Below, piece after piece: positions 5,057 through 7,385 of a stretch of 7,385 nucleotides of DNA; positions within the stretch are counted from its first letter, which is position 1; each line of letters begins with the position of its first letter. The stretch is from Flavobacteriaceae bacterium (lineage in GTDB: Bacteria; Bacteroidota; Bacteroidia; Flavobacteriales; Flavobacteriaceae). The position numbers and the translations under genes were made by a program. The DNA is taken from contig JAESTN010000119.1 of NCBI GenBank assembly GCA_016763595.1, positions 1 through 7,385 of the forward strand, in the 5' to 3' direction. The notes under the pieces are model-generated. The model ran no database searches. It saw only the letters and a list, made by a program, of their open reading frames with translations, and had not been told where the DNA came from.

Positions 5057-6859
5057 ATGTCTGAAGAAACAAAAAACACTGCTGAAGAAGCAGTAACACC
5101 AGTAACTGTTGAGACAGTAAACCCACAAGAATTTTTAGCAAACTTTGATTGGCACAAATACGAAGAAGGTATTGAAGCAGTTGATGAAGCTAAATTAGCT
5201 GAATTTGAAAAAGCGTTAGAAGGAACTGTAGGTTTCGTAAACGAACGTGATGTAATTGAAGGAACAGTAGTAAGATTAACAGATAGAGATGTAATTATTG
5301 ACATCAATTCTAAATCTGAAGGAGTTATTTCATTAAACGAATTCCGTTACAATCCAGCTCTTTCTGAAGGTGATACAGTAGAAGTATTGGTTGATAAAAG
5401 AGAAGATAGCTCTGGTCAATTAGTATTATCTCACAAAAAAGCACGTGTAATTAAAGCATGGGATAGAGTTAACAATGCACATGAAACAGGAGAAATCGTT
5501 AACGGTTTTGTGAAGTGTAGAACTAGAGGAGGTATGATTGTAGATGTATTCGGTATCGAAGCATTCTTACCAGGATCTCAAATTGATGTGAAGCCTATTC
5601 GTGACTACGATCAGTATGTAGAGAAAACAATGGAATTCAAAGTTGTAAAAATCAACCACGAATTTAAAAACGTTGTTGTTTCTCATAAAGCATTAATCGA
5701 AGCTGATTTAGAAATACAGAAAAAAGAAATCATCGGTCAATTAGAAAAAGGACAAGTGTTAGAAGGTGTTGTGAAAAACATTACTTCTTACGGAGTGTTT
5801 GTTGATTTAGGTGGTGTTGATGGATTGGTTCATATTACTGATTTATCTTGGTCTAGAATTAACCACCCGAATGAGGTTGTTGAGTTAGATCAAAAATTAA
5901 ACGTTGTAATTTTAGACTTTGATGATAACAAATCTAGAATTCAATTAGGATTAAAACAATTATCTGCACATCCTTGGGAAGCTTTAAGTACTGATTTAAA
6001 AATTGGTGATAAAGTAACAGGTAAAGTTGTTGTTTTAGCTGACTACGGTGCGTTTATCGAAGTTTCAGAAGGCGTTGAAGGATTAATTCACGTTTCTGAA
6101 ATGTCTTGGTCTACACACTTACGTTCTGCACAAGATTTCGTAAAAGTTGGAGATACTGTTGAAGCGCAAGTTTTAACTTTAGATAGAGAAGAGCGTAAAA
6201 TGTCTCTTGGAATGAAACAACTACACCCAGATCCTTGGACAGATATTACGACTAAATATCCTGTTGCTTCTACTCATACTGGTACTGTAAGAAACTACAC
6301 TAATTTTGGTGTGTTTGTTGAACTAGAAGAAGGAATTGATGGATTGGTATATATTTCTGATTTATCTTGGACTAAGAAAATTAAACATCCATCAGATTTC
6401 GTAACTGTTGGTGATAAATTAGAAGTTCAAGTATTAGAATTAGATGTTGAAGGTCGTAAGTTAAACTTAGGACACAAACAAACTCAAGACAATCCTTGGG
6501 ATGCTCATGAAGCAACATACGCTATAGACTCTGTTCATGAAGCAACTGTTTCTGAAAAGAACGATAAAGGAGCTACAATAGCATTTGCTGATGGAGTTGA
6601 AGGTTTTGCACCAAGTCGTCATTTAGACAAAGAAGATGGTGGGAAATTAGCGAAAGGAGATACTGCACAATTCAAAGTTTTAGAATTTTCTAAAGAATAC
6701 AGAAGAATTGTAGTTTCTCACTCAGCAATCTTTAGAGCTGAAGAGAAGAAAAATGTAAAAGTAGCGACTAAAAAATCTGCTGATGCTGAAAAAACAACTC
6801 TTGGAGATATTGGTGGCTTAGCTGCATTAAAGAAGAAAATGGAAGAAGGTAAATCATAA
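5057..6859 (+). CDS. rpsA: 30S ribosomal protein S1
   Basis: A 600-residue protein with six S1 (OB-fold RNA-binding) domains at about 66-129, 145-212, 230-302, 315-388, 402-475 and 488-556. It binds single-stranded mRNA on the small ribosomal subunit and helps start translation. Domains 3-5 are closest to the consensus, with repeated YGVFVDL/YGAFIEV/FGVFVEL and GLVHITDLSW-like blocks. Domains 1, 2 and 6 are more divergent, as usual for S1. It is longer than the roughly 557-residue E. coli protein. It has an acidic N-terminal extension (1-60) and a charged C-terminal tail (557-600) that ends TLGDIGGLAALKKKMEEGKS. The ATG at 5057 follows an A-rich leader without a Shine-Dalgarno sequence, normal for flavobacteria, whose 16S tail is sequestered on the ribosome. 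It is monocistronic, with its own promoter and terminator. Confidence 0.97.
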   Translation: MSEETKNTAEEAVTPVTVETVNPQEFLANFDWHKYEEGIEAVDEAKLAEFEKALEGTVGFVNERDVIEGTVVRLTDRDVIIDINSKSEGVISLNEFRYNPALSEGDTVEVLVDKREDSSGQLVLSHKKARVIKAWDRVNNAHETGEIVNGFVKCRTRGGMIVDVFGIEAFLPGSQIDVKPIRDYDQYVEKTMEFKVVKINHEFKNVVVSHKALIEADLEIQKKEIIGQLEKGQVLEGVVKNITSYGVFVDLGGVDGLVHITDLSWSRINHPNEVVELDQKLNVVILDFDDNKSRIQLGLKQLSAHPWEALSTDLKIGDKVTGKVVVLADYGAFIEVSEGVEGLIHVSEMSWSTHLRSAQDFVKVGDTVEAQVLTLDREERKMSLGMKQLHPDPWTDITTKYPVASTHTGTVRNYTNFGVFVELEEGIDGLVYISDLSWTKKIKHPSDFVTVGDKLEVQVLELDVEGRKLNLGHKQTQDNPWDAHEATYAIDSVHEATVSEKNDKGATIAFADGVEGFAPSRHLDKEDGGKLAKGDTAQFKVLEFSKEYRRIVVSHSAIFRAEEKKNVKVATKKSADAEKTTLGDIGGLAALKKKMEEGKS

Positions 6860-6884
6860 GTACCTATTTAACATTTAGAATATT

Positions 6885-6917
6885 AAAAAGGGTTGTCTGA
6901 AAAGACAACCCTTTTTT
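6885..6917 (+). terminator. Intrinsic terminator after rpsA
   Basis: An 11-bp perfect stem, AAGGGTTGTCT (6888-6898) with AGACAACCCTT (6903-6913), closed by a GAAA tetraloop and followed by T residues to 6917. Upstream A residues (6885-6887) can extend the stem into the T tract. It begins 25 nt after the rpsA stop, a textbook position. Confidence 0.95.
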
Positions 6918-6936
6918 GCGCTAAAATAATTCAATT

Positions 6937-6968
6937 TTTGTCTATTGAAAAAGAGAACGTTACTATTG
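6937..6968 (+). promoter_or_regulatory. Candidate promoter of the 31-codon membrane protein gene
   Basis: TACTATTG at 6961-6968 differs from the -7 consensus TAnnTTTG by one base. TTTG at 6937-6940 forms a -33 element 20 bp upstream. It lies between the rpsA terminator and the small gene and would give a leader of about 40 nt. It would explain how a gene placed after a strong terminator is transcribed. Confidence 0.45.
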
Positions 6969-7014
6969 CAGTAGGCTTTAAAAGAACCTGTATTACTAAT
7001 AAAAAAAAATAGAG

Positions 7015-7110
7015 ATGAAAATTTCAATTTGGGAAATTGCGCTTATTGTTTTAGTGTTTCTAATAATAAGATTTCTTGTGAAGTTTATTAAGAAGAAATT
7101 TTATAATTAA
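7015..7110 (+). CDS. Small single-helix membrane protein, 31 residues
   Basis: An ATG at 7015 opens a 31-codon frame ending TAA at 7108-7110. The product has a short start (MKISIWE), one hydrophobic helix at about 8-22 (IALIVLVFLIIRFLV) and a basic C-terminus (KFIKKKFYN), predicting a single membrane-spanning peptide with the lysine tail in the cytoplasm. The ATG follows an A9 run, typical of flavobacterial starts. It stands alone between the rpsA terminator and its own terminator, with a candidate promoter upstream, which supports a genuine gene despite its size. I do not recognise a family. Options include a regulator of a membrane protein complex or a hydrophobic toxin-like peptide, but no antisense RNA promoter is evident. 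Confidence 0.6.
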   Translation: MKISIWEIALIVLVFLIIRFLVKFIKKKFYN

Positions 7111-7129
7111 TGAGTTGACATTTTAAGAG

Positions 7130-7167
7130 AAAAAAACGTTGTTGATTATTTCAACAACGTTTTTTTT
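7130..7167 (+). terminator. Intrinsic terminator after the small membrane protein gene
   Basis: A perfect stem, CGTTGTTGA (7137-7145) with TCAACAACG (7151-7159), loop TTATT, flanked by seven A residues and followed by eight T residues (7160-7167). The A/T tracts can lengthen the stem, so it could work on both strands. It lies about 20 nt after the small gene's stop. Confidence 0.93.
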
Positions 7168-7201
7168 ATGCTAATTTTTAATTAATTCTTCTCATGCCAC
7201 T

Positions 7202-7229
7202 ATTTGCCTATAGAAATTATAGGGTAAAT
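7202..7229. other. Inverted repeat in the intergenic region upstream of glmM
   Basis: CCTATA (7207-7212) and TATAGG (7218-7223) form a 6-bp perfect stem around GAAAT. It extends through a G-T wobble and one bulge to ATTT/AAAT, covering 28 bases. No T tract follows on either strand, so it is not a clear terminator. It may be a protein-binding palindrome or chance. The rest of 7168-7361 shows no gene. Confidence 0.3.
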
Positions 7230-7277
7230 GAATAGCCGTTTGTTTCGTGATAAGAAATAAATTCATGCCCGTTTTAT

Positions 7278-7348
7278 GCTGAAAATTGTGGTATTACTCT
7301 TTTATTTCAGCTTCAAATCATAGAATATAATTTATCTTTGTTCAGCTT
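7278..7348. repeat. Repeated TTCAGC motif around the glmM promoter
   Basis: TTCAGCTT occurs at 7306-7313 and 7341-7348, on either side of the -7 element. An inverted copy, GCTGAAA at 7278-7284, forms a 7-bp inverted repeat with TTTCAGC at 7305-7311. The layout would suit an operator, but the motif is short and could be coincidental. Confidence 0.25.
7333..7340 (+). promoter_or_regulatory. -7 element of the promoter for the glmM-like gene
   Basis: TATCTTTG is a perfect TAnnTTTG match and ends 21 nt before the ATG at 7362, implying a short leader of about 15 nt. No good -33 TTG is present at the usual distance; CTTC at 7311-7314 (18-bp spacer) is the nearest weak candidate. Confidence 0.65.
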
Positions 7349-7361
7349 ATAAAAAAAGACC

Positions 7362-7385
7362 ATGACATTAATAAAATCAATATCA
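7362..7385 (+). CDS. glmM: Probable phosphoglucosamine mutase, first eight codons (3' end outside window)
   Basis: An ATG at 7362, preceded by an A-rich stretch and a matching -7 promoter element, opens a frame giving MTLIKSIS before the window ends. This octapeptide is the characteristic start of Bacteroidota GlmM-type phosphohexomutases, which continue SGIRGTIGG. GlmM converts glucosamine-6-phosphate to glucosamine-1-phosphate for UDP-GlcNAc and peptidoglycan synthesis. Only eight residues are visible and no catalytic residue is included, so the call rests on N-terminal recognition and promoter placement. Confidence 0.65.

Noticed and set aside
4868..5307. Two overlapping minus-strand open frames across the rpsA promoter, leader and start
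   Set aside because: They run against the strong rpsA promoter and the conserved start of rpsA, are low-complexity, and match nothing recognisable.

Overview
The window reads as AT-rich chromosomal DNA from a member of the Bacteroidota, most likely the family Flavobacteriaceae. The evidence is: promoter-like sites of the Bacteroidota TAnnTTTG (-7) type, A-rich start regions without a consistent Shine-Dalgarno sequence, a LytS/LytTR pair with 2TM-domain proteins, a DUF2141 protein, and a ribosomal protein S1 with N- and C-terminal extensions. A GlmM-like N-terminus at the right edge fits the same group. Every complete gene lies on the + strand, and no gene-free stretch exceeds about 250 bases.

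Layout. 1-168 is the 3' end of a glutathione peroxidase gene. 169-318 is an intergenic region with a weak promoter and a pair of 21-bp-spaced direct repeats. 319-747 encodes a small exported DUF2141 protein. 784-4855 is one tightly packed operon: a LytS-type membrane histidine kinase with an extra C-terminal 2TM domain, six consecutive free-standing 2TM-domain genes of about 100 codons each, and a LytTR response regulator. 4856-5056 holds a near-consensus promoter and a leader of about 115 nt in front of rpsA (5057-6859, six S1 domains), which ends at a strong intrinsic terminator. 7015-7110 is a 31-codon single-helix membrane protein gene with its own candidate promoter and terminator. 7111-7361 is intergenic. 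The first eight codons of a probable glmM begin at 7362.

How the genes may work together. The kinase has no recognisable cytoplasmic or periplasmic sensory domain. Its only input surfaces are membrane helices: four before the catalytic core and two after it. The six small proteins between kinase and regulator are paralogues of the kinase's own C-terminal domain. The simplest inference is that they assemble with the kinase, or with each other, in the membrane to sense a signal or tune output to the LytTR regulator. The seven-copy 2TM array is the most interesting part of the window. The 2TM family (Pfam 2TM) has, to my knowledge, no established function. The flanking genes (glutathione peroxidase, rpsA, glmM) look like ordinary housekeeping genes.
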